Assembly: GCA_023213395.1 (NCBI GenBank)
Contig: CM041465.1
Span: 105,903,741 to 105,967,740, forward strand
From: Cycas panzhihuaensis
Lineage: Eukaryota > Cycadophyta
DNA length: 64,000 nucleotides
Direction of reading: 5' to 3'
Of the stretch, positions 36,140-48,044 are shown piece after piece. The notes below the pieces were generated by a model. It saw nothing but the letters and a program-made list of their open reading frames with translations. It was not told the DNA's origin and made no database searches. Numbering within the stretch: the stretch's first letter is position 1; each line of letters starts with the position of its first letter. The position numbers and the translations under genes were made by a program.

Positions 36140-38615
36140 TTCAAAAATTATAACGGCTAAGGCGTACGAGAATAGTCTTGGGAAGCACAGGGGGTTATGG
36201 AAGAGAAGTTTCCGGAAGAGGATCAAGATGAGATGTGGAAGAAGAGGCACCGATGGCCTCTTTAGCGGCTTGAGACCGGGTTAAGGCATACAACGGAGTG
36301 GTCTCAAGCAATTGGACAACCTTCTTTCCCTTGTTACGGGATTGCGAAGGTGAAGGAGCATGGCAGTCAGGGGAACACAAAGAGGATGATGAACCTCGTG
36401 CACCCTTCCCTCTACCATGTGAAGGATGAGAATCAGAGGATCTACCCCAGTTCCAGTTGTTTCTTTGTTGAGCGTTGCGATCATACTCCCCATGTTTAGG
36501 GAACGGATCCTTATGAACAGGTTGATCGAGATTGGGCCTTGATGCCCCTCTGGGAGACGAATCACGTGGTGGGGCATCACGAGGGTGCTGCACCCAATAA
36601 TACGAGTCATCATGAAAGCATTCCCCGTGGACGGAGCACCACTTCTTCTCAAGTGGAGGGTAAGCTTTCCTCGCTTGAGAAGGTTGGGTATTACCCCCTT
36701 TAGGGGGAATGGTATGAGAGGCTTATTGAATTAGTTTGTTGGAGGTTAGCAATGAAGGGGTTTGGAGTTTAAGCTCCTTCATCGTGTGCTCGAATGAGCG
36801 TATGGCGGAAGTAAGGGGGTCTAAAGTCATCTCAGTCGAATGAGAAGTAGACCTGGTGGGTTATGAAGGTTTAGTTTCCTTGGATGAGGGAGGTGCCCCA
36901 CAGTATTGTGAGGGCTTAAGAGGCCTCTTGAGTCTGGCTTGGATCTCAATAGCCTCAAACACTAAGCGTTTCGTGATCACAGAGTCGCACATGGTTGCCC
37001 CCATTTTGAGGACTTCCACATGTACTTCAGGGTAAAGTGCATTAACGAAAAACTCTCTCTTCAACTCCTCGGGCAACATGGCCTTAATGGAGTGAAGGAG
37101 GTCATCGAATCGTCTCACAAAGTCATGATTTATTTCATCATGACCTTATTTGAGTGAGAGGAGAGATTTCATTCTGCTCTCGAATGGATGGGCTACATCA
37201 AAGTAGTTGATGAATTCGTCTACCAATTATTGGAATGAAAAGATAGAGTGGGCAGGGAGACGGTAGAACCATTTAAGGGTGTCCCCCTATAAGGATCATG
37301 GAAACAGTTTCATTAGGATATGGTCGTAAGCCCAGTAACCTATACACGTCATAGAAAAACTACATACGTATTCAGCTGGATCTTGCGACGAAGTTCCATT
37401 GAATTTGGAAACTTCAAGAGGGTGAGGTGGTAGATTAGTTCTTAATGACTCAATAGATAGTGGTGTTGACCTATAATCCATGAACGGACGTGCTCTTACA
37501 TGGGCCATAGGGTCAACGAACGACAATGAGCAAGGAATGAATGGGGGTGGTAAACCCATACCTCCTTAGGGAAATACCCCTTGTTGGAAGGGGGCTTGAG
37601 GATAAATGCCTTAGAAGGGAGGTATATTCCCTTGTGAAGGCATAGCGAAAGAAGTCATGCTGGATGGTAGAAATGGAGGGTGCGGGATCAGATTCTACCC
37701 ATATGGGCCACCTGTAGATGGTGCAACCCCATATGGGTGTAACAGGTCCACCCCATAAGCTGGAAGATGGTTTCCCTTACCCTGCCCCCAAGGTTAAGAT
37801 GCATAACCTAGGGGTAAGTAAAGGAAAGGACCACTGGATGGGCTTTGAACATATGTAGGAGCGGGTCCCACATAGTTAGTGGTAATAGTACTAGTAGGAC
37901 CTCTAGGTCTACTAGGGAACGTATGTGCCACGTTTGAGGGTGGCACATTCGCTTGGCTTGAAAAATACATGCTAACCCCAAGCTGGGGAAAAGACACACT
38001 ACGAATAGGTCTTGAAGAACTAGGACCATGGCTAGGAATAAAGGGTGCAACACTTGTCCCTGAAGTAGGTGTAGACACAGCATGGGATGCGTGTGTATGG
38101 ATGGAAGGATTATTTGTCATAGGAGGTGTAGGTACGGATGAAGAAGGCGCCCTACCATGTAAGGCTTCTTCAAACCACTTGGGACGTGGTTGAAGGCAAG
38201 TTGCTTGAAAGTACCCACTGATAGCTTCAATCACGTTGGCAGGAGGGGTATCATCATAACCATACGAGGTCGATGGAACCTTAAACGACGGAGACCCCTC
38301 AGGGCGCTCCTCATAAGAATCACCAATCAGATGGTGAATCTCATGAAGGGACAAGCCTTCTATTGCATGAGCAGAAGGATGGAGGTTAGAGGGGTGAGGC
38401 TGGTCATCCGAGTAATAAATGAGATCGTCACCCTCTTGGGTGGATCTCAGAACGGACATGGGAAACTCTTGAGTTCCCGCGACCAAGGTATGGTAGGCCC
38501 AATCAGAATGCTAGCCTTCCATTGTCGAATCAGAATCTGACAACGGAACTGAATGATACGATGGGTCTTCTAACAACGGCAGCAGACCTCGCAAGCAGTG
38601 CGAGAAATGTCGTAT
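36140..38615 (-). pseudogene. TatC gag remnant
   Basis: The start codon at 38615 is ATA (ATG in the other copies). N-terminal region MRHFS-like, then 37794-38486 open for 230 residues (Pro/Ser-rich, SYEERPEGSPSFKVPSTSYG). The capsid part is at 36861-37559 (PPHPLEVSKFNGTSSQDPAE, LPEELKREFFVNALYPEVHV). The finger region near 36620 (CFMMTRIIGCS in a shifted frame; CSVHGECF-like in the proper one) and the basic tail follow at 36195-36593. This is the best kept gag of the Tat copies by length of open frame. Confidence 0.8.
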
Positions 38616-38764
38616 GCAATGCCTTTATGAATGTTATTAGAAGAGAGCAAAGGGTATGAAACAAACACGTTGGGAGTTGCCCAGCTGAAAAGTAAGCCAA
38701 GGGGATCGCCTAAAAGCAAGAACACCAATAGGAAGAGAAGCAAAACTAGTTCCCTTACTGGCAG

Positions 38765-38782
38765 TCCCCAGTATAGTCGCCA
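38765..38782 (-). other. Primer binding site of TatC
   Basis: Minus-strand TGGCGACTATACTGGGGA, one base inside the LTR end. Confidence 0.75.
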
Positions 38783-38783
38783 G

Positions 38784-41404
38784 TGAAACTCTTCCCGCGG
38801 GGTGAGCTCCTACGTTTAGCAAGATATGTCTATATAAAACTGAGTCGAGTTGATTGGTAAAGAATCACCATGCAGGGTGTCCGTGCGCTGAAGCATGGAT
38901 TCGGGACCTGCAATGGTGCCTAATTGCTTCTAGGTGATCTTGGGGAAGGGACGCAAAGTGAGGCCTTGGGTCATCCTAAAAGGCGAGGCCCTCCTACCCC
39001 TTGGATGGTTGAGAAGAGGAAGAAGGGACCTAAGAAGTTGCGTCTTCTCAAAGAAGAGAGAAGGCAACATGTAGGTGGGGTGTGCGTAGTATAATATCTA
39101 CGTATAAGCTAGTCAAAAGAGTGGGGGGTGAGTAGCTCACACCCAAAGGAAACTATCTATACGTAACAAAACAACTGTGAAGAAAATAAACACGTAAATG
39201 CACATATGTATTCCTTCCCCTTTTCTATTTCCTACGTATCTTTAATGTGCAAACATATGCATGGAAACAATGCTATAGGAAAGGAACAAAAGGGAAAAGG
39301 AGGAATACTTGGATCCGGTGCTCGAATGGAGCGTTGCGATTCCCATTGCTTTACGCGCCTTCCCGCTCCACTTGTCACATAGGTGAGACTAGCCGGTGAT
39401 GGTTGCCATGAGTAGTCGAAGGGGGCTAACTTACCTCCCCAAAAGTATGCGAAAGAAGTAAAGAAAAGTAAAGCGGCAATAAAGGGAAACAAAGAAAAGC
39501 AACTAATAAGAGACTAACCTGTTAACCGACTTGTCTCATGTGTATCTCCACAATCGCGAAACCTGTCAGTCAAACATATAAGTTTCTCCCTCTCAGAAGA
39601 GGGGATACAAAATATATCTATTATATATGCATAAATATAGAAGTGTTGAAATCAAACCAATTCATGAACACGTGCACATTATTCTAAAGAAAACTCCAAA
39701 CAAGACTCCAATAAGCAACCACATCAACTGGTACCCAAAACAAAGGAGTTAGCCTCGGAATGGCTAGCTCACCCACGAAAATCCCCATGTGGCCTCGGGA
39801 AGGAGAAATGAACTACAATGATTACATAGGGCAAGCAAAAGAGGGGGAAACTAGCAGGATAACGTGCAATCACACCCAAAGGATGAGGTGCTATGAGCAG
39901 CAAATCATCCAGTCAGGATGGGCTGCAGGTTGTGAACCAACAAGGAGTGGTTTTGGGGGTTATGCAGTGCCTAAAATAAGCAAACGTAAATCTGAAACCA
40001 GCATGTCAAGGGCTGATAATGCTAATTTAGATTTGAAGATAGGCTTCCAAGTCCCTAGCCCAGCTTCAAGGGAGGCAAGAAGGTGCAAGAGGAAAGAAAA
40101 GAAGGGTTTGGACCCTTGGGGAGAAGGTCAATAAGGGGGACTAGCCCTGCCTTCCTCCCTCCACTTTTCTTTGTGTCACCCCCTTTGCACAGCCACCTTA
40201 AAGCAGGCTTGCAGGAGTAAGAAGGGAAGTACTATAATACAAGGTGCAAAGATCTAGTGCTAAAATGAGTACAGAGTCAAAGAAAGTAAATAAACCAAGC
40301 ACCTATTCATAAAAAAGTAAGGAAAGAGCATGAATCTTAAGGCAAATATTGAGGGTTACCTTATAGCAGAGAATAAGAGTTTATTTCTACTAGAAAACAG
40401 CAGAAAGAACCTGGATTTGGTAGGGTTTGAAGGCTGGTTTTGGAGGAGAGGCCACTGTGAGAAACACCACTATGATTTGGGACCTTGGAGCTTTCTTCTT
40501 GGAGAATCCTATGAATGCTCTTCTTTCCACCATGTAAACTTGCAAGAGGAGGCCTGAACCATCTGCCGAGCCTAAGATGCAACAATAATCTCGCAGAAGA
40601 GTAGCAGTTGAAGAGTGTGCCTGTTTGTAGTAGGTGAAGGAGAGCTGTAGGAGTTGCATCCAAAAAAAAAAAAAAAATGAAGGAAGAAGAGACCAGAATG
40701 ATTGACTTTTTGGTTTTTATCTTCTACTGACCCTAAGTGAATGTTGAGAGTCACAGAGAAGTCAAAATGCATGGGCGCCATGTGGCAGTTCCACGAAAAG
40801 AGTAGGAACTGCTACGCCCCGATTTAAAAACTTTTTGAATAGTCGCATCATGCAGAAACATCGGCATCATGGCAAATATCGCAGTACCACTAAGTTTACA
40901 GTGGTATAGGCCTATAGGCAAAAATCAAGCCAGAAATAGGGTCTGGAGCCAAATAGGTGGTATGTTAGGGCTGAACAAGCTGGGAATTAGTACCCAGATG
41001 ACTGACAAGTGGTTAGAAAAGAGGAACGAGTCTCAACCGGGGATTCCATCATACTTGGAAGATGAATCAAAGTATAGGTAGAATGTTGTCAAGGGCGAGA
41101 CGTGACTGACTAGGGTGTCCTGAGGGCCATGTAGATGATGTGGGTGGCTAAGTGTCATATGGGGTGTAGCACTTGCTGAAGAGTGGTCCCACTATGGGTC
41201 ATCATAAGCTGAGTGGCATGTGGTAGGCACATGCAGTTTGATCAAGCAAGAAAGCAATGCAATCATGTGAATGACAGGCAAGCATGCATCAGGTAGTCTA
41301 TTAAGCAACCTCAGTCAAACAAGAGTGGGGATGGGAGCAAGAACATATACCTGAGCTTACCTGAGTCGATGCATCCCGAGTCCATTCCCGGTAGCTAGGA
41401 AACA
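38784..41404 (-). repeat. TatC 5' LTR (2,621 bp)
   Basis: Partner of 17885-20510; left edge TGAAACTC beside the PBS, right edge GGAAACA followed by TATTC. The motif cluster is at 40843-40909; the hairpin at 40781-40816 has GCAGTTCC paired with GGAACTGC. Confidence 0.9.
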
Positions 41405-41409
41405 TATTC
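41405..41409. repeat. TSD of TatC, right copy (TATTC)
   Basis: Matches CATTC at 17880-17884 except for one C/T change. Confidence 0.7.
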
Positions 41410-43748
41410 TATGCGCACTCAAGCATGCATACTAAGGTGATTTCCAACTATGAGGCGCTTTCAGTTTAGGTAAAAAAAAGGGGAAGGTACGATTCCTATT
41501 ATATCCCTTTTCCTATAAAAGTAACCCTGTAGCACACATATATAAGGTGGATGCAAATAAATTGGTTTGTTATCCTTTTTATCTTTCTGTGACTTATTAT
41601 GCAAAGAAAACAGATGTCTAATAAAAGAACAAAAAGAAAGAGGTGGAGGAAGGGATATGATGCATACCCAGAAAGTGACGCAGTTGATGGGGACCTTCAC
41701 TCATATGCCACCATGCCCTCCTATCCTGAGTCAATGTGCAGCCATAGTTAGAGTGAAAGTAGAGTGGAGGCTTCCTTACCTTTCTCGTGTAAAGGAAGAA
41801 ACAAAGCAGGAAAGTAAAGAGAGCCAAAGACCATACAAGAGAGCAGAAAATGAAGGAAGAAAGAAGAACAAGGAATTACTTGGATTAGTGCATTCTTTCC
41901 CTTCACAAATGCTGCTACAAACCTGCAATCATAAAGGGTTTTCCCTTCCAAGTAGGGGCTACCAAGATGCATGATAATATATGTATAATGATACGAAATA
42001 AATGCTAAAGTTTGGCACTTTAAGTTAGTGAAACAACTACTCAAATCAACTATGCTCTGCTTTAAGAAAACAGTGTACACCAAGCAAGAAAGAAAGGTTA
42101 GCCTCAGGATGGAAAAACCTCCCACAAGTGGACCTCCACGCAGCCTCAGAATGTAAAAGTATAGTGGCTATATGACAGACTATGAGCAACAAACAAGCAT
42201 GGGAATGAATATTATAGGATATGGAAGAGATGCCTAAGTAGTAGAGATGCTATGGGCAGTGAATCGCCACGCCAGCCTTACTAAGGGTCCAAATGGATAC
42301 TAGATGATGCTTAGGGCTTAAAGAGGGCCCAAAGGGAGAGCGTGCAGGCCTATAACCAGTGTAGCAAGGGCTACTTACGCTAATATCCAGTGCAGGCTTG
42401 GGTCTCACCAACTCTTGGTTTGCTCAAGGGAAGCACGGGCACAAGAGAGAAAGGATGGGAAGGGATTTGCCCTTGGGGATTAGGCTAAAAAGGGATAGAT
42501 CTCGCCTTAACTCCCTTCACCTAGTCCTTATGGACCCTCTCCCACAACTTTCTTGAGAGAGACCAGTGGAGAATAGGAGAAATCTTGAGGGAATAAAGCC
42601 AAAAATGGGAGAAATATTCCCTATTTACAACAAAAACACTAAAAGAGAGGATAATATACTTTTAGACAAGTTTCAATGGAATAAATATGTGCTGAAATCT
42701 AAGACCAAGGCAAGGGGTACCTGCTGGGCTGTGTTAGAGGTGGATCTACCCCTACAAATAGTGAAAGAAGGTAGATCCTACAGGGTCTGCAGGGTACCTC
42801 ACAAGGTGGAGTTGTAGGAGATACTTGCTGGATGAAAACTGAAGAATAAGCATGGAGATCCGCTTGGAGATACTGGATGAAGAGTCCTCTACCATGTAAC
42901 AGAGTCAGAGGCGAAGTAATCCTGGCCGGAATGGCGTAAAACTCCAAAGATTGTAGGTGTACCTATAAAAAGAGAGGAAGAGAGAGAGTAGAACAACAGT
43001 AGTAGGAAGTGTTATTGGAGAGCTAAGAGAGGCAAAATGAGGTCTTTTTCAGGATATATACCCATCCTAACCCTAATCTAGCGATTAGGGTTTGGGTAGG
43101 GCTAACTTGGTAACTTATCCATGTGGCAGTTCCACAAAAAGAGTGAGAATTGCCATGGTAGATAAAAAAAATAGTGAGCAACAGCCGCACTGTAGTAAAC
43201 TTCGCGGTACCATAGTAAACTTCATGGTACCATTAAGTTTATAACAGTGTGAGATTAGAATGCTAAAATAGAAATGGTAAGGGCCCCAAGAGTCCTAAAT
43301 TGAGATGTGCTAGGTCTAGGAGGGCTGGCCCTCCTATCTAGGAGGCTAGGGACAGTCTGGGTGACATGTAGGCTAGACCAAATAAGATATTAGGAGCTAG
43401 GATTCCTAGAAGTGCTATGAAAGAGTACAAGATCAAGGTGTGATCGGATCACACAAGCTAAGTGAGGCTTGAGGCAATGTGGATGTGGCACGTGGGGTTG
43501 TGGAGTGCCATGGGGATGCCTACCTTACAGAGAGGCACGTCCCGTGGGTCGTCATAGGCTAAAAAGGTGGCAAGCAACATGATCAAGAAATAGGTACAAG
43601 GTGGTCACTCAAATATCATAGGCAATCATGCAATGGGGCGATGCTTCTATCTACCTTTCCAAAGAGACAATAAAGGCAAAAAGGAAGAAGTATACCTATG
43701 CTTACCTGAGTCGATCTGTCCATACCCATTCCTGATAGTTATGAAATA
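41405..43748 (-). repeat. TatB 5' LTR, second segment
   Basis: Continues the LTR broken at 17884. Recognisable blocks: GTTAGCCTCAGGATGG and GACCTCCACG (42096-42140), the CCCTTGGGGA block near 42470, a hairpin (43121-43158), the motif cluster (43184-43250) and ACCTGAGTCGAT near 43706. It ends TTATGAAATA at 43748, where other LTRs have CTGGGAAACA. The total LTR length of about 2.87 kb is longer than in TatA and TatC. The right flank GTATG may be the TSD; the left one is outside the window. Confidence 0.75.
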
Positions 43749-45480
43749 GTATGCAAGGTCACCTTGACTAGAGGATCATTTTTGTCTTATAGAGAAACTT
43801 CATATTCAACCTATAATAGTGAGTTTTAGCTGTGATAAAATGGTAAAATTTGTAGATAAGTAATTTAAGCCACTTTTGCCAATGAAATCTTTTAATTATT
43901 AGTTAAAAATATGAAAGTTTTATTAAGGGATATGGTATATTTATGTATTAGGATCAGTTTAAGATAAATCTCATCAAATTTCATCCACTGGTTAGTGAGA
44001 TCTATGCAGGTTTCTCACAGTTGCTGATTTTACCTACTCAACCCCACAAAGGATATTGCAAGGGAATTTTGGGTAACTTTTTGGAAGATTTTGGAGATGG
44101 TTTAGAAGGGAAAGTTAATGTACATGTCAAAATTCAACTTTTGACATATTGAAGTTTAGATTCAGAGATAGTGGATCTGGCAGGATTTTGCTTTTGTATT
44201 TTTTCGAGTAGAAAATTTTTTGTGCCTTTTTAGAAATTTGACTTCACAACTCTATTAGAAATGATATTCTTAACACTCTTTTCTTCTATCATAAATTTAG
44301 ATTTTATAATTTAGGCATTCATATTTGTAGTTTTTAAAAAATTTACTCATTTATATTATTTATAAATTTTATGAAAAAATCACAAAATAGGGCAAAATAA
44401 CATGCATATAGATTTAGAAAAATCAGCATTTTAGTGGAAAATTGATCTAGTTTTTAGCCCATTATAGATTTTGTATCAAAACTTCTCAAAACATATTTAG
44501 AAACATTATACTAAAGCATGAGAAACCTTGGATTGGAGGCAACATCTGGTTCTGCTGCTAAATCTAGCATGCTTCTTCTATTTGCACACATAGCATAAAG
44601 CATCATATAAAACAATAACAATAATAAAGAAAGCATGAAAATCAAGCAAGTACATTTAACAACTTTCCATTTTAGTTTTCAGTTATACAAAAACATCTTA
44701 CACTATTCCTAAAAGGAATCTCATCCGTACGATCTATACCGGTAGTTCTTGACTTGTGCGCACACTCACCTTGGTTGAAATAGACCAAGGTTGGCCGAAG
44801 TCCAAGCCTTAAGGGAGATATGAGTTTTATACTAGGTATGGTCTTAACCAAAATAGTGATGGAGAGACAGGTTAGCCATATATATGGCCTCCAATCAGGG
44901 ATAATCTTGATAACTACCTAAGAAAACTGAAAACGTTAATGCAAGATTAAAATTAACCCAGTCCAATATCCATCATAGTGGTGGGATATGTAGTATCATT
45001 TGACTCTTCAGAGGAGGTATATAACTACTCATTGGTGAACTGGGTGAGGACTGGGAGTACCTGGGCTCTACTGTGACTTAGATTTCATCAACAAGCGCAG
45101 GTGCAGGTATTACGAGTGAAGGCCTTAATCGTATACTAGAATCCTTAGGCATCGAAACCTTAGCCATATTTGGACATAAGTGAGAGGTTAGTGGCATGAC
45201 ACATCACCACTCTTTACTAGCTCTACATTGGGCCTTATTCTTGCATCATTGCTTATACTCATAGTTGTTGAAAAATACTTAATCATTACTTACTTCTCAT
45301 CATAGCATTCATTTCTACATCCCTACTGTGCCAGGTGTATTAGCCACATGTGTGAGTGGCATATACTTATATCATCTCTTCTACTTCTTCATTATCACCA
45401 TATCATCTCAATTCAAGCAGAATGTTAATTGTATATTGAAAGGCAAAGAAAATTGGGATCTATGGTACATTGGAGTTAAA
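43749..45480. other. Unassigned AT-rich sequence
   Basis: No long open frame, no LTR ends and no match to any other part of the window that I could see. 43860-44660 is very AT-rich. It lies between the TatB LTR end and the TatE aRNH region, so it could be old target DNA or lost TatE interior. Confidence 0.5.
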
Positions 45481-45516
45481 AATGTTGCAAAGTATAAAGG
45501 CCTTTAGAGAGCCAGG

Positions 45517-46227
45517 GTGCACTTTTGCCACCCGCTCTTAGCTCGTGGTCAGATAGCCTGCTCCTATCCTTGGAAAGCCTCATTGCTAGGTCCTCCTACC
45601 CTTCACGACTATTTATTGCTTGCTATACGAGCCTTTTTGCATTTTACTCCTACTTTATTGTATATTTTCTCTACCGAGACATTTTTCTTTCTCTCGCTTA
45701 TGACTCTCTACATCTTTACCAATGACGGAAGCTGCAGTAATCCTGGACCTTCAGCCACCACATGGATTTTTCATGGCCCTTCTAGACATGATTTTCTACA
45801 TTCTAGGATCTTCCTCCCCGAGGCCACCAATAATGAAGTCGAGTACATGGCCATTATTGAAGCCCTTACTGATGCACTCCATTTCCATCATGGATCTATT
45901 GTTCTTCTATGTGACTCCCAATTGGTGGTGTCCCATCTCACCCAGGTTTACCAGGTACAATACCCTCACTTAAGAGCCCTCACTTCAACTGCTAGATCCC
46001 TACTGGCTAATTTCCAGTCTATCAACATCCAACACATCCCTCAGGCCCTTAACGCTGAGGCAGACAGCCTTGTTTACCTCATCCTTAAGCGTTGCCTTCC
46101 TCTCCTTGTTGATCGCCCCTCAGACTTGTCTGGTCGCTCTGTCACCCAAGTCTCAGGCCATCACATAGATCACTTTACGATCCATTTGCACCTTCGAAAG
46201 CTAGCTGCTAATGAGGTTAAACTATAG
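45517..46227 (+). CDS. TatE archaeal-type RNase H (aRNH)
   Basis: The only aRNH here with an uninterrupted frame; 236 codons open, but the likely start is Met-62 at 45700, which aligns with the TatF start (MSLLVFTDGG), giving 175 residues. RNase HI fold of the archaeal/Tat type: FTNDGSCSNPGPSA, NNEVEYMAIIEAL (Glu-109), LLCDSQLVVSHL (Asp-133), HIPQALNAEADSL (Asp-183). The first catalytic Asp is Asn-69 with Asp-70 beside it, so activity is doubtful. In intact elements it would remove RNA from the RNA/DNA hybrid during reverse transcription. It stands alone, followed within 300 bp by the PPT. Confidence 0.8.
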   Translation: MHFCHPLLARGQIACSYPWKASLLGPPTLHDYLLLAIRAFLHFTPTLLYIFSTETFFFLSLMTLYIFTNDGSCSNPGPSATTWIFHGPSRHDFLHSRIFLPEATNNEVEYMAIIEALTDALHFHHGSIVLLCDSQLVVSHLTQVYQVQYPHLRALTSTARSLLANFQSINIQHIPQALNAEADSLVYLILKRCLPLLVDRPSDLSGRSVTQVSGHHIDHFTIHLHLRKLAANEVKL

Positions 46228-46522
46228 TGACTACTAGGTTTACTCTTTCACCTAACATCATCATGCACTTCTCTTTGCATTTTTGCTATGGGGGCAGCCC
46301 CCTCATCCTACTTAGCTTCCAATCGATTCCAGGGTGGCACATAGGTAGCCCCTATATTGTCTCGACCTTTGTCTTCATATCCATACATTCTGCCATGACA
46401 CTTGCTGGCACCCTTGACTCTTGTTATGATCATGATTTATATATATACATACACATATGCTACTGACAATTTTGTTGCCAGCATTCACCATCATACTATG
46501 CTTCCGAGCAGTGAGGCTATGC

Positions 46523-46536
46523 AACCAAGGGGGCAG
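46523..46536 (+). other. Polypurine tract of TatE
   Basis: AACCAAGGGGGCAG just before the LTR, here TATTTCC for TGTTTCC. It follows GAGCAGTGAGGCT, conserved in TatC and TatF. Confidence 0.75.
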
Positions 46537-48044
46537 TATTTCCCAGCTACTGGGAATGAATACAGATAGGTCGACTCAGGTAAGCATAGGTATACTTCTT
46601 CCTTTTTACTTTCATTGCTTCTTTGGAAAGGTTGGCATAAGTATTGCCTTATTGCATGATTAGCTGCTTCATTTGTATGATCACCTTGCATCCATTTGGC
46701 TTAATCATGCTGCTTGTCATATTGTGAGCCTATGATAACCCAGTGGGACCAACCTTTTTGTAAGGTAAGCATTCCCATGGCACTCTGTGACCCTTCGCAC
46801 TACCTCCACATTTCCTTAAGCCTCATTTGATTTGTATGGCCCATTCATACCCTAACCTCGCGTCCTTATCGTGATGTTTCTAGGACCTTTAGCCCTTGGT
46901 ACTACTTTTGGCCTTGTTCACATGCTTTCCAAACTGTCCCTAGCCACCAGGACAGGAGGGCTAGCCCCTCCCTGGCCTACCACATTAGCTTTTAAGGCTC
47001 TCAGAACCTAGATTATTACTATTCTAGCTTTCTAGTCCTGCACCACTGTAAACTTAGAAGTACTGCGATGTTTATCGTGGTGCGACTGTTGCAACTTGTT
47101 TTTTATATCTGCCATGGTAATTCTCACTTTTTTCACATAATTACCATGTGGCCACTCATCCAACTCAACCCTATTCATGCCCTAAACACTCGATTAGGGT
47201 TGATATAGGTATAAAACCCAAAATGACCAACATTTTACATCTCTTAGCTCTCCAACTTAACTTTCTACTACTGTAGTTTCTGCTCTTTTCTTCCTTCTTT
47301 CTATAGGTATGTCTGTAATCCTGCATTTCCTGCTACTCCAGTCCAGGATCTGCCTGCAACAACTCTTCTCTGCAGTAGGAAGCTCCCTACCAAGCACTCT
47401 CAAGTAAGTTTTGTTGGGTTCTCCTTCAAATACACCCTAGCAAGTGTCTCCTACGACTGCCCTTAGGAAAACCTCCTGCAAAACCCTGTAGGAACTCTTC
47501 TTCTTTGCTGGTTACAAGGGAAAATCTACCCTAGATTTGGCCTAGCAGGTACCTTAGGTCTTATTTTCAGATTTTTGTGAGTATTATTTCCATATTAGAC
47601 TCATATTCAAGTGTGTTTTCTAACTTTCTTCCCATTTGGCTATGGTAAACATTGTTTTCCTTGAGTTTAGACTTGTATCTTTAGATTTCTACCATTTCTC
47701 CATTGGTTTTCCTCAAGAAAGCAGTGAGAGAAGGCTCACAAAGTTTGGGAAAAGGGAGTAAGGCAGGATCTATCCCACTTAGGCCTACTCCCCAAGGGTA
47801 ACCCCTTTCCCACCTTTCTTCTCCTAATCCATGCTTTCCTTGGATTAACTAGGAGAAGGTGGAGCTTAGGCTTGCGCTGGATTATCAGCATGTGCGACCC
47901 TTGCTACACTGATTCTAGGCTTGCATGCCTCCCTATTGGGCCCTCTTCCTGCCCTTAACACTGCTTGGAATCCCTTTAGAGTCTTAGTTAAGGCTTGCAT
48001 GACTGGTCGCTGTCCATAGTGACTTTGTTGTCTCGATACCTCTC
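46537..48044 (+). repeat. TatE 3' LTR, left half
   Basis: Plus-strand LTR of the TatB subfamily: ACTCAGGTAAGCATAGGTATAC-like start, inverted motif cluster at 47039-47092, CCCAAGGGTAACCCC near 47790. It stops at GATACCTCTC where TatF begins. Its continuation by sequence is LTR-G at 7963. Confidence 0.8.
48040..48044. repeat. Target-site duplication left of TatF (CTCTC)
   Basis: Five bases directly left of the TatF 3' LTR, the same as those right of TatA at 7963-7967. The true right partner lies beyond base 64000. Confidence 0.6.

Larger units (their letters stand above)
17885..41404 (-). mobile_element. TatC: complete but non-autonomous Tat element, with GypD nested in it
   Basis: Bounded by two LTRs of 2,626 and 2,621 bp and a near-perfect 5-bp TSD; about 13.6 kb without the nested GypD. 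Order on the minus strand: 5' LTR (38784-41404), PBS, gag, protease and a shortened linker. The sequence then jumps at about 34870 to the spacer beyond integrase, followed by the antisense PMD gene, aRNH (split by GypD), PPT and 3' LTR. RT, RNase H and integrase are missing altogether. It must have moved, if at all after the loss, with enzymes from another Tat copy. Confidence 0.88.
45481..48044 (+). mobile_element. TatE: 3' end of a plus-strand Tat element
   Basis: aRNH gene, conserved PPT block, and the first 1,508 bp of the 3' LTR, all in inverse orientation to the other Tat copies. Homology to TatF (51062-51660, reverse complement) begins at about 45481. The LTR is cut at 48044 by TatF. 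Nothing of its gag, pol or PMD gene is seen. Confidence 0.8.
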
